DNA of 64,000 bases, taken from positions 23,595,452-23,659,451 of the forward strand of contig JARWKL010000014.1 of assembly GCA_029961685.1 (NCBI GenBank), given 5' to 3'. A model generated the notes under the pieces. It saw only the letters and a program-made list of their open reading frames with translations. It made no database searches and was not told the DNA's origin. The DNA is from Aristolochia californica. Its lineage: Eukaryota > Streptophyta > Magnoliopsida > Piperales > Aristolochiaceae. Within the stretch, counting starts at the first letter, position 1; every line of letters starts with the position of its first letter. Of the stretch, positions 22,537-34,900 are shown piece after piece. The translations under genes were made by a program, and so were the position numbers.

Positions 22537-23669
22537 CAGCAAGTATGTTCTCTTTCATTGGTGGTCATCTCCCTAGTTGACAAGCATATTTAATTGCTTT
22601 TTCACTCTTTTCCTGTTTCGGTTGAGGGCAATGGAATGAGTGCTATCCTTGGCATTAATTTTTTTACTATTCAGATGTTTTGTGCTCTGTTAAAGCATGC
22701 TCCTTATTTTTCTTCTTTCTGGAGTCGTAACTACTGCTCATTGTGTTCCTATTGTAGATAAACTGTTTTCCACAGTCATACAGAGGTCCGTAACACATGG
22801 TTTCTTATCCTAGAATAATTAATTATGGAACCGAGAGTAGTTGCTGATAACTGATCAAGAGATAAGCCAGGCCTCTCAGATGTGGGGACTAATCAAATTC
22901 CAGGATTGAGGTTCTGTAAGTGCTTTCCTGAACCACTTATGTCCCCGGTTAGTTTTTCTGCAGTGGCTACGTTCAGTTTCTCTAGTTATAAGGAGGGGAC
23001 TCGAACAACATGATTGGTCCCCTGTACAAGGAGAGAGATGTGTTATGTTCATTTTAAAGTTGATATGACTTGTCTACCTTTAGTTGTGATAATTTATTTC
23101 ACTGGTAAAGTTCTCTGGCAAATAGAAGGCAGAGTGAAAAGATTTGTGCTCTTTGGAACAAAGAATTCTATCTCCTGATGCCTCATGTAGTAAAGAATTG
23201 CCAGCTGAAATCCTTTGTAGCTTAAGTTTACTCAATTAAGGAGAATTTTTTTTTTTCGCAGAATGAAAACCCAAAATAACTCATTCATGAATGGGGAGAA
23301 AAAAAAAGAGAAACCTAAGTCATCTATGAATGGTGACACTAAACTGAAACCCATGGGTGGCTGAATAATTGGTTTATTTTTCAGGTGAAATGAATTAAAA
23401 CGAGAACTCGATACAGGCTTTTGTTATTTGCTTGTAATAGGGCCTGAACTTGGTGCTGCCAAACATCATTCTGTTTGTAATAAAGCTTTTTACAAAAGCC
23501 AACTTAGTACTTGCATTTCAGCTTTAGACACTTCCATTATAATGCGAATGCGATATTACGTGTTCTGAGTTCATTCCTTAGTTCTCCTCCAAAGTGGAAG
23601 TAGGTTGAATGTGGGAGCCAAAAATTGTGACTTATATGGCATTAGTTAATGGAAAGAAAAAAGTTGTGT
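22537..23669 (+). other. Probable 3' flank / 3' UTR region of the STA1 copy
   Basis: No coding frame. A splice-donor-like CAAGTATGT lies about 10 bases past the stop, and a polyadenylation-type AATAAA stands at 23479-23484 in a T-rich context. If parental 3' UTR and intron sequence continue here, the STA1 copy arose by DNA duplication and not by reverse transcription. No poly(A) tract follows the stop. Confidence 0.35.
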
Positions 23670-23866
23670 ACCTTGTTTGGATGCCTATGAAAAATGAGAG
23701 AAAAAATAGAAGAAAAATATAGTTTTTCTTGTTTGGTTTACGCAGAAAATGAAAAAGAAGAAAATTAGTAATATTTTAAAATTTTCTCTTAAGTTTTTAT
23801 TTCTTAATTTTTTTCCTCAAATTTTATCATTTTGTGAGAGAGAAAATTCATACTCTCTTTTTCTTA
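23670..23866 (-). mobile_element. Tourist-like MITE, second subtype, truncated
   Basis: The sequence CTTGTTTGGATGCCTATG..., GCAGAAAATG and AATATTTTAAAATTTTCTC matches the reverse complement of the 3' part of the MITE at 58737-59136. The right end stops abruptly where copia B sequence begins at about 23867. Confidence 0.6.
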
Positions 23867-23918
23867 TTCTCCCCTTCAACCACATAATCTGGTGGTTGAT
23901 TCATATAGACCTCCTTTA

Positions 23919-24089
23919 GGCTCTATTTGGAACCCCATGAAAAAAAAGGAAAAAAAATAAGAATTTGACCATTATTATCCCCAAATATAGTTAATGAAAA
24001 GAAGAATTTGATAATTATCTCATTTTCACTAACTATTTTTGGGAAAATAATGGTTAAATTCTTATTTTCTTCTCTAGGGGTTCCAAACT
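23919..24089. mobile_element. Tourist-like MITE 2 (171 bp) inside copia B
   Basis: Flanked by TTA at 23916-23918 and 24090-24092. The left end is GGCTCTATTTGGAACCCC; the right end is shortened to GGGGTTCCAAACT. Removing the MITE and one TTA restores the expected spacing of the B reverse-transcriptase frame, which independently supports the boundaries. Confidence 0.85.
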
Positions 24090-24101
24090 TTAATATACCA
24101 T

Positions 24102-24509
24102 TTTTGGATTTAGAATCCCATGATAAGGTCCTCGAGTAGAGGGTGAGAAAGAGGAGAAGAAGAAAGAGATGAAGAAGGAAGAGAGGAGAAGAGAGAGAGA
24201 GAGGGACGACTAAGGAGAGGAGAAAGGGAGAGACTTTGAGAAAAAAAAGTCTAAAGACGAATTTGAGAGAGAAGAGGGGAGACTAAATGATCCACCCCTT
24301 GCCTTGAGCCTTTATTTATATTTATGAAGGAAGGTTACAATGATTATAATGCCCTTAAGGCTACAAACTTTCAAAAAGAAAAGACATAATTAGATATACA
24401 TCATCCTCTTTAATTACACCCTTATGTCATCCTTATGAGAAATACATTTAATTACACTTTGTGCCACCTTGACGTGGGTACTTAATGCCACTTGAGGTTT
24501 CTTCCAACA
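24102..24509 (-). repeat. 3' LTR of copia C
   Basis: Matches 29666-30101 along its length (GGATTTAGAAT..CATGATAAGGTCC on one side, GTCATCCTTATGAGA and CTTCCAACA on the other). GA-rich tracts (24140-24230) account for part of the 28-bp length difference. The terminal TG is mutated to TT at 24102. Confidence 0.85.
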
Positions 24510-25438
24510 CTCTCCCTCAACCTGGTGGGGAGAAAACATTGTAGATACCTAACTTGCCACATATAGTAGTTAAAATCTTGAATGTGATTGGTTCTGGAAG
24601 AATGTCTGCCGCCAACTCTTGTGATGAAATATGACTGAGATATAAGATACCAGCCTGAAATTTTTTTCGTATAAAGTAGCAATCCTCTCATGGAAGACAT
24701 GATTTGAAGTGATATGAAAGGCTGTTTGTTTGTCTCAATATAATTCTATAGAAGTTCCTTTATAGAATCTCAATCCAATAAGAAGGGACCTGATCCATAG
24801 AAGCTCATTGACTGTGTGAGCCATATCTCTGTACTCTGCTTCTGCACTGAACCATGCAACAATATTCTACTTTTGCTTCTCCATGTAACCAGGTTTCCTC
24901 CAACTAAGGTACTCCTGTCATCAGGTGATCCAGCCCAAACTGCATCTAAGAAACCTTCTATGTTGTAGTAGTCATGATTCTTATAGAGAATCCCTTTTCT
25001 CTTGAACTCTTTTTAAATATCTTAGTATCCTCTCAAAGACTTCCCAATAGATAACTTGTGGTTTGTGCATATATTAGCTTACCACACTTACTGCATATGA
25101 TATATCTGGTCTAGTCATTATGAGGTAAATAAGCTTTCAACCTCTAATATTAACCTATATCAACATCTTCTCTAGAGATTGCACATAGCTTTACATTAGC
25201 ATCCATAGGAGTATCTACATGCCATGTCCTCATCATTCCTGTGTCATACTTTCTCTGAGATAATGTAATCCCATTCTTTGATTGGAATACCTCAATTCAC
25301 AAAAAAACTATTTTAGAAGTCCAAGATCTTTTGTTTTAGATTCTTGACATATATTTTCTTTGACTTCTTTTATATTGTCTGCATCACTAATAGTTAAGAC
25401 GATATCATTCACATAAACTGTTAGTAAAACTTTTCCCT

Positions 25439-25760
25439 TTAAGGCATTCTTGATAAAAACGGAAGGTCTACTAAGCACCGACTAAATCCAAACCGTAACA
25501 TCGTTTGGCTAAATTTGTCAAACCAAGTCCAAGGAGACTGTTTAAGCCCATTTATAAACTTTCTCAATTTGTATACAAACTCCCCCTCAACCAAAAAATT
25601 AGGTGGTTGATGCATATATATTTCTTCTTTTATTTCCCCATTCAAAAAAAAATATTTTTGACATCGAATTCAAATACCAGCCAAGAAGAATTAGCAACTT
25701 AAGATAATAAGATGCCTACCGAGTTTAATTTAGCAAGGGGGAAAAATTTTTCTCATAATC
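25439..25760 (-). pseudogene. Copia C reverse transcriptase remnant
   Basis: Frame with EEIYMHQPPNFLVEGEFVYKL, then the Gly-Leu-Lys-Gln-Ser-Pro motif (NGLKQSP) typical of copia RT. The YVDD region and RNase H downstream (24510-25438) can be followed only in broken frames. Confidence 0.8.
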
Positions 25761-25952
25761 CACTCTATAACACTGAGTGTATCCCTTGGCAATGAGTCAG
25801 GCTTTGAGGCAAGCAATAAAACCATTTGGATTGTGTTTGATTGTTAAAACCCATTTATAGCCCATGGGTTTCTTGTCAGGAGGAAGAGGAACAAGGGCCC
25901 AATTCTAATTCTCATATAAGGGATGTATTTATTCTTCCATGGCAACTTTCCA

Positions 25953-27240
25953 TTATGGATGTCTCAGAGCCTTTGGATAAGATTGTGGAACAGAGAAGGA
26001 AGAAATAGATGCAAAAAATTGACAACATGAAAAAAACAATCGTTGCTGAGAGACAAAGTTTGAAATAGGATGAGAAGTGGAAGGCCTAGTGCAAGTCCGA
26101 GGCTCATTTCGTAGAGTTATCGGCTGAGTATCAAATTGTGGGTCAAATACAATAGGTGAAGATGGACTTACCTTGGAGGGATCAGTAAACTCCTCAGGTG
26201 TGGTGTTGGTCGAATTTTCAGGGGGCTGAAGTAGAACCGCATCAAGTGCCACATAAGGCTTCAGAGCTGGTTGAACTGATGAAAGACCCGGGGGTGCATC
26301 TTTTGAGGAATAAAAAGATTTGTCCTAAAAAAAGGTGACATCCCTGGAGACAATTAACTTATGAAGAAGGGATTATAACAAACAGAACCCTTTTGGGTAC
26401 GAGAGTAACCCAAAAGATATACTTACGTGATTTTGGATCAAGTTTACTCTTTGGACGGGATATGATATGAATAAAGCATGTGTAACCAAAAACTTTCAAA
26501 GGAAGGGAGAATGAGTATTCATTCTGAAATAATAATGAGTGTGCAGATTTATGGCTAAGGATTGAAGAAGGTAAGGTAGCATGTTGTAAGAATGGCATAA
26601 GGCCAGTAAAAGTAGGGCACCTTCATAGAGTAGAGTAGGCCACGTGCTACTTCAAGTAAATGTCAGTTTTTTCTTTCGGCTACACTATTTTTTTGAAGGG
26701 TGTAAGTACATGATGTTTGATGAATAATGCCATTATTGTGATAAAATTATTGAAATTTACTAGATAGGCACTCTTTGGCATTATCTGATCGAATCATTTG
26801 TATTTTTTTTCCAAACTAAGTGGACACCATAGCATGAAATGATTTAAATATTGAAATGATTTTAGACCATTCTTTAAACAGAAATATCCATGTGACTCGA
26901 GTAAAGTTATCAACAAAGGTGACTAAATACTTAACTTAAAATAGGTTCGAGACACTTAAGGATCCATATACATCTAAATGAATTAATGAAAATTGAGCAA
27001 CACCTTTAAGTTCAATTCGAGGAGAATATGTCCTTTTGTGTTTGCTCAACTGACATACTTCACACAATTGAAATTTGGTAAAGTTTTTAAGGATGAAATT
27101 AAATGCTGAAACGATGTTGTAGATGGATGACTAAACCGGTTGTGCCATAACCTTGCCTCTGTCTGAGAAGTGGCAATCACAATGACTGGAGGCAGGTTCA
27201 AGCAATAAAGGCTCCCTTGTTTATTGGTGCTACCAATCAC
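25953..27240 (-). pseudogene. Copia C integrase and linker remnant
   Basis: 27046-27240 holds a GAG-pre-integrase block (EARLWHNRFSHPSTTSFQHL with the H..H of the zinc finger). 26359-26598 holds the integrase C-terminal block (VFGYTCFIH, KLDPKSRKYIFWV). 25953-26252 is the Pro/Ser-rich linker before RT. The catalytic core between them is interrupted by stops. Confidence 0.8.
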
Positions 27241-28292
27241 CTACTTCATCGTGAGATCCTGGAAGACACAAGAAGAAGGTGAGAAGGTGATGGATCATTT
27301 AAAACTTTTGGTTAAGCGGCTAACAGGTAACAAATTTATGGGAAATTGAGGGACAAATAGGACATTGGTTAGCGAAAGAGATGGTGTAACAAGGGAAGAT
27401 CACTTCCCAAGAACTTTGGTTTGGGATCCGTAGGCAATGATAATACACTTGTTTGGTAGACGTGGAGATAAATAATGTTACAAACTCTTATTACCTGTAA
27501 GATTCTCAGAGGCCCTTGGGTCGACGATCCAGGATGAAGAGGAAGAAGTAGCAGAAATCATGCCTAAAGCAGTGATGGCAATAATTCAAGGTGTTGGAGA
27601 AGATGGAGGAGATACCATCAGAGTTTTCATCCTCTAGAGGTCATAATCATCATCAGTAATAGTTTGCTTTCGTCATTGTGACTCAGATTAGGCAACATTC
27701 TTCTCACTTTGAACCGAGGCTTGGTTTAGCAGTGACCCAGTTCGATTTTCCATGAAGCTTTCAGTAGGTATCCATCAGAAGGTTCAATCCACCACAATGA
27801 GTGTTGACCCTATTGCGTGACCTTGAAGGACCAAAGCTACTTCTACCACCTCTTGCTCAACCTCCTCTATAATTTATACCACGCCTTTAGTTGGTAGAAG
27901 ACGTACCCATATTTCCTCAGTACATAGCAGATGATACTTCAGTATAAGAGGTGGAGGAAGGATCTGGTATTCGAAGTAATGTTGCATTGATGCCATCGAA
28001 TGATGGAAGTTCAAAGGAGTTAAAGAGTTGGATTTTGGCCGCTTCAAGATATAGCTTGATATTTGTCAAACAGATAGCAATTGTAAAGGCCTCCCATTGC
28101 TTTTCTTGAACCGATATATCAATTGAATAAGGCTAAGCAAGTTTTCATTCCTGAATCAATGCTCTAAATCTAGCCAAGAATTCATGCAGGTTTCTCCTTG
28201 TTTTGTAGTAAACATGTTCTGAAACACATCATATAATTTCTATAAATTCTCGGTGCTAGATTACAACTTGGAACAAGTGTCCCATATCTGCT

Positions 28293-28574
28293 TTACGGTC
28301 TCAAGTGGACAACATTATTTGCCACATGTTCTTCCATGCTATTAATGAGCCAACTAATGACAAGTGTGTCATTCATGAGCCATTTAATATAGGAACTATC
28401 ATATTCATCTATGGGTGGAGCTGGTTTAGCCAAATGTCCTAAGAGATCTCTAGTGATAATGAACTTCTTAACCGACTGAGCCCAACTTAAGTAATTTGAT
28501 AACTCTCTCAAGGGTATTGTGGTAATCTTAAGTAAGTCACTTTTACCACTCATATGCATATAATTTTCACCCAT
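28293..28574 (-). pseudogene. Copia C gag N-terminal part
   Basis: The 93-residue frame has the gag start pattern of copia elements: ITTIPLRELSNYLSWAQSVKKFI, then YIKWLMNDTLVISWLINSME. Downstream (27560-28290) the gag frame is broken. Confidence 0.75.
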
Positions 28575-29665
28575 TACTAATGAATATTCAACGCATTATA
28601 GCAGCCAACCAATAATAGAGGAGAGGAAACCAATCAAGCCAAACTGAACCAAACCAAGACAATTAACAATTCACACTAAGCCAAACCAAACCAAGGCCTT
28701 AATCATGCATGTAATCAAGGAGATCAGGACTCCATGTGCTAATCTAAATCAGATAAAATTGATTTAAAATCTTTCTCAATTAAGAAAGAATTATAAAGGC
28801 AAGTGAAATCTCAAGGGATCTTGGACAACTTAGAGGATCTTCTTAAAGAAGGCAACTTTCCTTCTATACCACTTGCGCTAACTATAAAAATAAGATCTCA
28901 ATCTTTGGCTTATTCTTTTCCTAAATGATGTAAGAAATAAATTCTAGAGAATAATCTAATATAGGAAGCTTTTACATAGATAAATCAAAACACTTTCTTT
29001 TTTTCAACCTTCCTTTTTTCAAGCTCTAGAAGAAGGAACTTTACTTCTATGCAAAGTACGCCAACTTTGTGATTTTAAATCATAGCTTAATCTTACATTT
29101 TCTCCTTGATTTCTTTAGGTAAGGTAATCCAAAGGATAACACAACCAATGAAAGATAAAAAATAGTGCAAAAAGACCAACACCTTTTTAAAAAAAAATCT
29201 TCCTCATGGTAACCAGAAAAACAACCATCACTAAGCTCTTTAGAGAGTAAAACATACAATTAGCAATGTAAACCAGACTTGAACGAATTTAATCATTCTT
29301 TGATCATGATACTCCACATATGAAAAAAGACGACAAGAAAATCTTCATCCAACATATATTTTTCTCTTATGATAATCCAACATAAGCTTCAACCAATCAT
29401 TCTCTTGCATGAAAAGTAAACCGAGTACAAGACATTATCATGCATGAGATGAAAAACTTATCCTTTATCTAGAAGAGAAACAATCAGTAAACCTCTTGCC
29501 GAGATCAAGATATTATAAAAATCATCTCATGAAGGGTAGAAAAACAAAAACACTTATCTTGCTTGCGGAGCCTTCGTTTCACCAATAACAATAAGTGAAG
29601 CTTGATGAAAACTTACTTAATCACCACCTTAATATCAGGATCCTAAACTCATTGCTTTGATACCA

Positions 29666-30101
29666 TGTTGGATTTAGAATTTCATGATAAGGTCCTTAAG
29701 TAGAGGGTGAGAAAGAGGAGATGACAAAGAAAAGGAGAAAAAGAAAGAGAGGAAGAAGGAAGAGAGGGGCAGAGAGAGCGAGAGAGAGACGATTAAGGAG
29801 AGGAGAAAGGGAGAGATTTTGAGAGAAAATTCTAAAGACAAATTTAAGAGAGAAGAGGGGATACTTGATGATCTACCCTTTGCCTTGAGACTCTATTTAT
29901 AGTTTATGAAGGAAGGTTACAATGACTACAATGCCCTTAGGGTTACAAGCTTCAAAAGGAAAAGATATAAGTAGACACACATCATCTTCTTTAATTACAC
30001 CCTTGTGCCATCCTTAAGAGAAGAACATTTAATTACACTTGTGCCACCTCCTTGATGTGGTAAGGTTATTACCTTAATGCCACTTAAGGTGTCTTCCAAC
30101 A
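29666..30101 (-). repeat. 5' LTR of copia C
   Basis: Bounded by TGTTGG at 29666 and CCAACA at 30096-30101, adjoining the primer binding site at 29654-29665. Confidence 0.9.
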
Positions 30102-30758
30102 ACAATCATTGAGAACCACATTTTTAACATCCAACTGATAGATAACCCATTTAAAATTGGATGCTAAAGAAACAAGATCTCGTACCAAATTCATCTTGGC
30201 TACTAGAGAAATGTTTTCATCATAATCAATACCATAAGACTGAATATAGCCTTTGCCAACCAATATAGCTTTATACCTAGCCATGAAGCCATTAGGATTA
30301 TACTTGAGGGGTAAACACCCATTTGCAACCCATTGCCTTTTTAGCTAATGGATGGGAGATCAAATCCCAAGTATGGTATAGTTGTTTTACATGGGTTGGA
30401 TCTCCTCATCCATGACAGCCTTCCCTTTTGGATCATGTAGTGCCTCATCATATGTATGAGGAAAGGGGGATGACATTGCAACCAAGAATGAAATACAAGA
30501 TTCTAATAGATGGTGTGTGGAGACATAGTTACCAATGGAGTGAGAGGTAGATAGTAGTCTAACAGTGGTGGTATGAGGTTCTTTGTGAAGAGAAATTAGT
30601 TTGGAGTCACATGGTGGGCCAAATACAATAGGAGAAGATGGATGAGTGTTTGCCCTAGAAGCATCAGAAGACTCCATAGGTGAGTGGTTGGTCGGAGGAG
30701 AGAGAGTAGTCTCTAATGTGGAAGATGACTTCCCATTATGTAGAAATCGGTAATCCAA
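30102..30758 (-). pseudogene. Copia B reverse transcriptase (N part) and linker
   Basis: 30102-30284 carries RYKAILVGKGYIQSYGIDY and VIYQLDVKNVVLND, the RT fingers/palm region; the frame runs into the LTR of element C at 30101. 30387-30758 is the linker with DEEIQPM, the RT entry. Interrupted by insertion of C. Confidence 0.8.
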
Positions 30759-31805
30759 AGAAACAACTAGCTTGGGCGTCCTTGCAAAAGGTGTAAAACC
30801 AGAAGGAGAGGTAGGGTAGAAAATTATGTTTGATCTTCAAAAAATATCACATCAACAAAGACAAAGTTCTTTTTGAGACTAGGGAAATATACACACATAA
30901 TCTTTCTTCTTTTTTTAATATCTCAAGAAAATACACTTGATAGCACAAGCTTGTTTTGGTGAGACTCAAGTTATGAACAAAAGAAACACATCCATATACA
31001 CGAGGTGGTAATGGAAAAATAGATGAGTTATGAAATAACTTAGAGAATACACTAAAAGGGATGCAATTTATTAAAAAACAAGCAGTGAGGACTGCATATT
31101 ACCAATAAAATTGATGGACATCCATAGACAACATAAGTGTTTGTGCAACTTTAACAAGATGTTTGTTCTTTATTTCTAAGACACCAGTCTATTGTATTGT
31201 ATACACACAAGATGATTAATGGATAATGACTTTTTGATGATATAAATTCTGAAATTGGAAGAAAAAATACTATTTGGCATGATCAGACCTAAATATCTAG
31301 ATTTTCTTCTAAAACTATCTCAACCATAGCACAAAAGGAATTAAAGATAGTAAACACTTCATATCTATCTTTCATTAAATATAACCTTGTAAACTATATA
31401 TGATCGTCCACAAAAATCCCAAAGTACTTAGGCTATGAAATATTTGGGACATTAACAGGTCCCCACACATTTGAATGAATTAAGAGAAAGAACTAGACAA
31501 TATATTGTTTTGCCTGGGTTGAAAAACAGCTCGGTGATACTTCCCAAGCTCACAAAACTCATAAGTAATTGAGAAAGAGACTTTAGAAAGGGAACTAATG
31601 ATTTATAACTTGACAAAGGAGGGCCAACTTGTTGTGCCATTGTTTGGCTTCTTTATTGGTTGTTGTCACGGATGCGAGAGTTGCTAAATCCATATAAAGT
31701 AAAATACCTCCTCTCTCATGGTCGTCACCATCACCTGCTTCATCTTGATGTTCTAAAAAACACAATGAGAAGGAAAAAATGTAATAAATAAATTAAGCAT
31801 TTTAG

Positions 31806-32141
31806 TTAATTGGTCGATGGACATAAGGCTAAGTGGGCACAAATGAAACATTGGAAAGTGAAAGAGAATGAGATAAAGTGATGTACTTGTACCCTAAACT
31901 TTGACCCATCTGTAATGGGTACAAATCGGTCCACAGAACAAAGGGTCAAGGATGATATTGTATATATTTTACTAGTAAGATGTTCAGAGGCACTAGAGTC
32001 AATAATGCTGGATAAAGGACTATAACATGAGACAAAGGAGAACATACCAATAGTAGCAACCACAAATGTAGTGGCACTCAGAGGAGCCATTAGGTTCTTA
32101 AATTTCTGAAATAAATCATAATCTTCTTTTGTAACAACCAT
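31806..32141 (-). pseudogene. Copia B protease / gag end
   Basis: The frame includes IIDSSASEHLTSK, a degenerate copia protease active-site motif (normally D-S-G-A). 32393-32638 upstream belongs to the gag region by position. Confidence 0.65.
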
Positions 32142-33812
32142 ATTCCCTTTAGGATGATTTGAGGTAGCATCTTGTTAGGTTGTAGTGGTAGTAGTTGGCT
32201 TGGTTGGCCTTGAAAAACTCAAAATTACCATGCAAATTCCAACACTTGTCAACTAGGTGGTTGTTTAGACCATAGAAGGTACACTTTCTATTCTAACCAA
32301 AGTTCGAGCTGTTTGAAGTGGATTCACCCACACTCCTCCCCCTCCCCCTACAATATGATTTCCCACCTTTTCCTCTTCATCTTTCATAGTTGTTACTCCC
32401 CCTTGGGAGAAATTGCTGAATTTTTTACTTGTTCTTGTTGAGTTGAGGACCCAACTGGATGCCTAAGCATGGTAGCACGTACATCATGAAAAGAAAGTTT
32501 GGCTGAAGAGCTAAGTACATATGACTTTGCAACATTCATATATTTGCAAGGCATATGGTAGAGACCAAATCGTCTCTTTTTTTCTTGGGTTGCTATATCA
32601 ATTGAATATGGTTGGGCAACCCTCCGTTCCTGTAGCAAACATCTAAATATTGCAAAATATTCATGAAGTTGTCTCTATGTTTTGTCATGCACATCTCTTG
32701 AATTATGTCATAAATATTTTGAAGACTATGACGAGTAGAATATAACTTTAGACATGTGTCTCAAATTTCTTTAACTATTTCCAAGTGAACAACATTGTTT
32801 GCAATTGGTTCTTCCTTGCGATTTAGAAACCAATTCATAATAAGATATCTTCCTTTAATCACTTGTGATAGGAAAACTCACCAACTTGCATAGGTGGTTG
32901 GTTTATATGTCTGACAAGGTTCTTAGTAAACATAAAACGTTTAACAGACTGATACCAAGACAAGTAGTTACTCAAACCCTTGAGAGGAAGTCTCATGATT
33001 CTCAAGGGATCATATCTACTGAAATCACCATATGATGAGAGGAATTAATTGAAATTTCTACAGTGCTAGATAAATTACCAAAAACTTTATTGTAATTAAC
33101 TCAAGAGATTAGCAAGGTAAGCACATGATTTAAGAACTAGAATCAACACCAATTTACAGAGTATGGCTGAATAGATGATGAACAACTACATGAAAACTGT
33201 TTTTATGAATGAGGCAAAACACACATAATTAGAATTTGAACTTAGATGAATCAAAACCATCAATTAAACACTAATTTGATACTGGAAAAAAATGATAATT
33301 AGCCCATGAAAAATGCAGCTTTAAAGTGGGATTAAAAGGGTCGTTTTTACAAAAAAAATTCTTCAACAATTAACTTCAAACCCTACTTTAGGGTTTCATT
33401 GATTTGAAAAACAAACTTCACATTCATCAATAGGAGATTGAACCCTGAAACAAAGAGTTTTAAAAATTGGAATGATTTTTTTGCATTAGTTTAATGGCTA
33501 AACAATAGAACAATGATAGTCTACAAAAAAAAAAAAATAGAATTCAGCCATATATGTGTAGAGAAGAGCAAGATTTTTAAAAGATCATGCAATCTGAAAT
33601 TAAAATACACTTTGGATGTTTAAGACTTGACTTGGCTGAATTAAAACGAAATTGAATGACTAGAAGACACTTATTTGATTTAGAACCTTGCTGGAATTTT
33701 AAAAATCCAGCACTTTGCTTCCTTCAATGGTTGGGAAAAACCCTCATTTGCACACTTTTAACACTTTGGGAGTAGCTTTGTTTGAAATCATAGAATCCTT
33801 GCTCTTATACCA

Positions 33813-34082
33813 TGTTAGATTCTAGGGTTTCATGCTTGGAAGAACTAGGATTTAGAAGAAGAAGAAGAAGAAGAAAGAAGAAAAGAAGAGACTAGATGAG
33901 AGAAACTAGGAGCACGTGAGGCAAGAAGAATGGAAAAAAGGCTTGGAGAGCTCGAGCATATCATGCCCTCCACTTGACCATCTTATTTATCAATTTAGGG
34001 TAGAAATCCTAGTCATGAGAAAAGGAAAATAACTTTTAAAACTCCTATAATTACAAGATATGTCACTCATAGTACTTAAACA
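33813..34082 (-). repeat. 5' LTR of copia B
   Basis: Begins at 33813 (TGTTAGATTC on plus) next to a primer site TGGTATAAGAGC (plus 33801-33812) and ends CTTAAACA at 34082; 270 bp. It resembles the element A LTR. Confidence 0.75.
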
Positions 34083-34096
34083 CCCCAAATATTTCG

Positions 34097-34545
34097 TTTG
34101 AAAATTTGGGATTTAGAGACAATTTTGTCTCCTCAATTCAGCAACATCACTTCCAAAGGTGATAATGCCATCCATATAAACTATCAAATTGGTGATGCTT
34201 CAATTCGTTCTTTGCACAAACGTTGAATAATCCAAATGGATCTATTGAAGTCCAACCCATCACATTTCGATTGAACTTCTCAAAACATTCTATTGGGCTT
34301 TGCTTTAGTCCATATATCGATTTTCTCATTTTACACACTTTATGCTCGTCCCCCCTAAGAAAGAAACGTTAGGGGTTACTCCATATACACTTCCTCATTA
34401 AAATCTCCGTACAAAAAAGTTGTTTTTAATGTCTAGTTGATGCAAAATTCAACTTGTACAACAATGGAGAGTACGATTCGCACTAAGCTAACCTTGACTT
34501 TTGGAGAAAACATATCAAAATAATCCATGCTCGAGAATATGTTAC
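34097..34545 (-). mobile_element. Copia reverse transcriptase fragment D
   Basis: Minus-strand frames contain VCKMRKSIYGLKQSP and LIVYMDGIITFG (a YVDD-type site decayed to YMDG), preceded by RT core sequence. It is a different family from A-C. No LTR was found for it. It is the DNA into which copia B inserted. Confidence 0.7.
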
Positions 34546-34900
34546 CCCCAAAGTGGGCCCAAAAGTTGGATCTACTCTAGAGTTAAGGAGGTTTAGCCTC
34601 AGTAGGAGATTGAGTCCAAGAACATAGGGAAATTGGAGACTTGCACGTGAAGGGAAAAGGTTGAGAAAGGGGCACGTGAAAGGTCAGGTAATCCCAATTG
34701 AAGTGTCAGTCAACATCCAATAGGTGAAATATGGCACTAATCCCACTTAGGTTAGAAAACAAAAACAACTCAAGAAAGAAGTCTTTAAAGTGGGGGTTCT
34801 CCATACTCCTTGGAGATCAAGTGGCTATAAGCCATTTTTAATGGTTCAAATGATAGATTCTTGGTGACTTGCCCTATCTCCAATCCATGGATTGAAGTAA
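34546..34900. other. No recognisable feature
   Basis: Short unassigned stretch between the copia D fragment and the leader of the SIRE-like element; no frame recognised. Confidence 0.35.

Larger units (their letters stand above)
24102..30101 (-). mobile_element. Near-complete Ty1/copia element C (6.0 kb)
   Basis: Minus-strand element with two LTRs (24102-24509, 408 bp; 29666-30101, 436 bp), TGTTGG/CCAACA ends, a primer site TGGTATCAAAGC (plus positions 29654-29665) and a polypurine tract (TTGAGGGAGAG on the minus strand) adjoining the 3' LTR. Domains run gag (28293-28574), protease, integrase, linker, RT in the copia order. The flanks ACCAT (24097-24101) and ACAAT (30102-30106) match at 4 of 5 bases as an aged target duplication. 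The domains contain stops and the protease motif is altered, so it is non-autonomous now. Confidence 0.9.
23867..34082 (-). mobile_element. Copia element B, split by element C and a MITE
   Basis: Two blocks belong to one minus-strand Ty1/copia element: 30102-34082 (5' LTR, gag, protease, integrase and the first part of reverse transcriptase) and 23867-24101 (the next few RT residues). The RT reading continues from the block ending VIYQLDVKN.VLND at about 30105 to the block with YMNQPPDYVVEGE at about 23880 once the inserted element and MITE are skipped. Everything 3' of that RT point, including the 3' LTR, is missing: at 23866 another MITE abuts. The protease motif is decayed (IDSSASEHL near 31990). 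It is related to element A. Confidence 0.8.
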
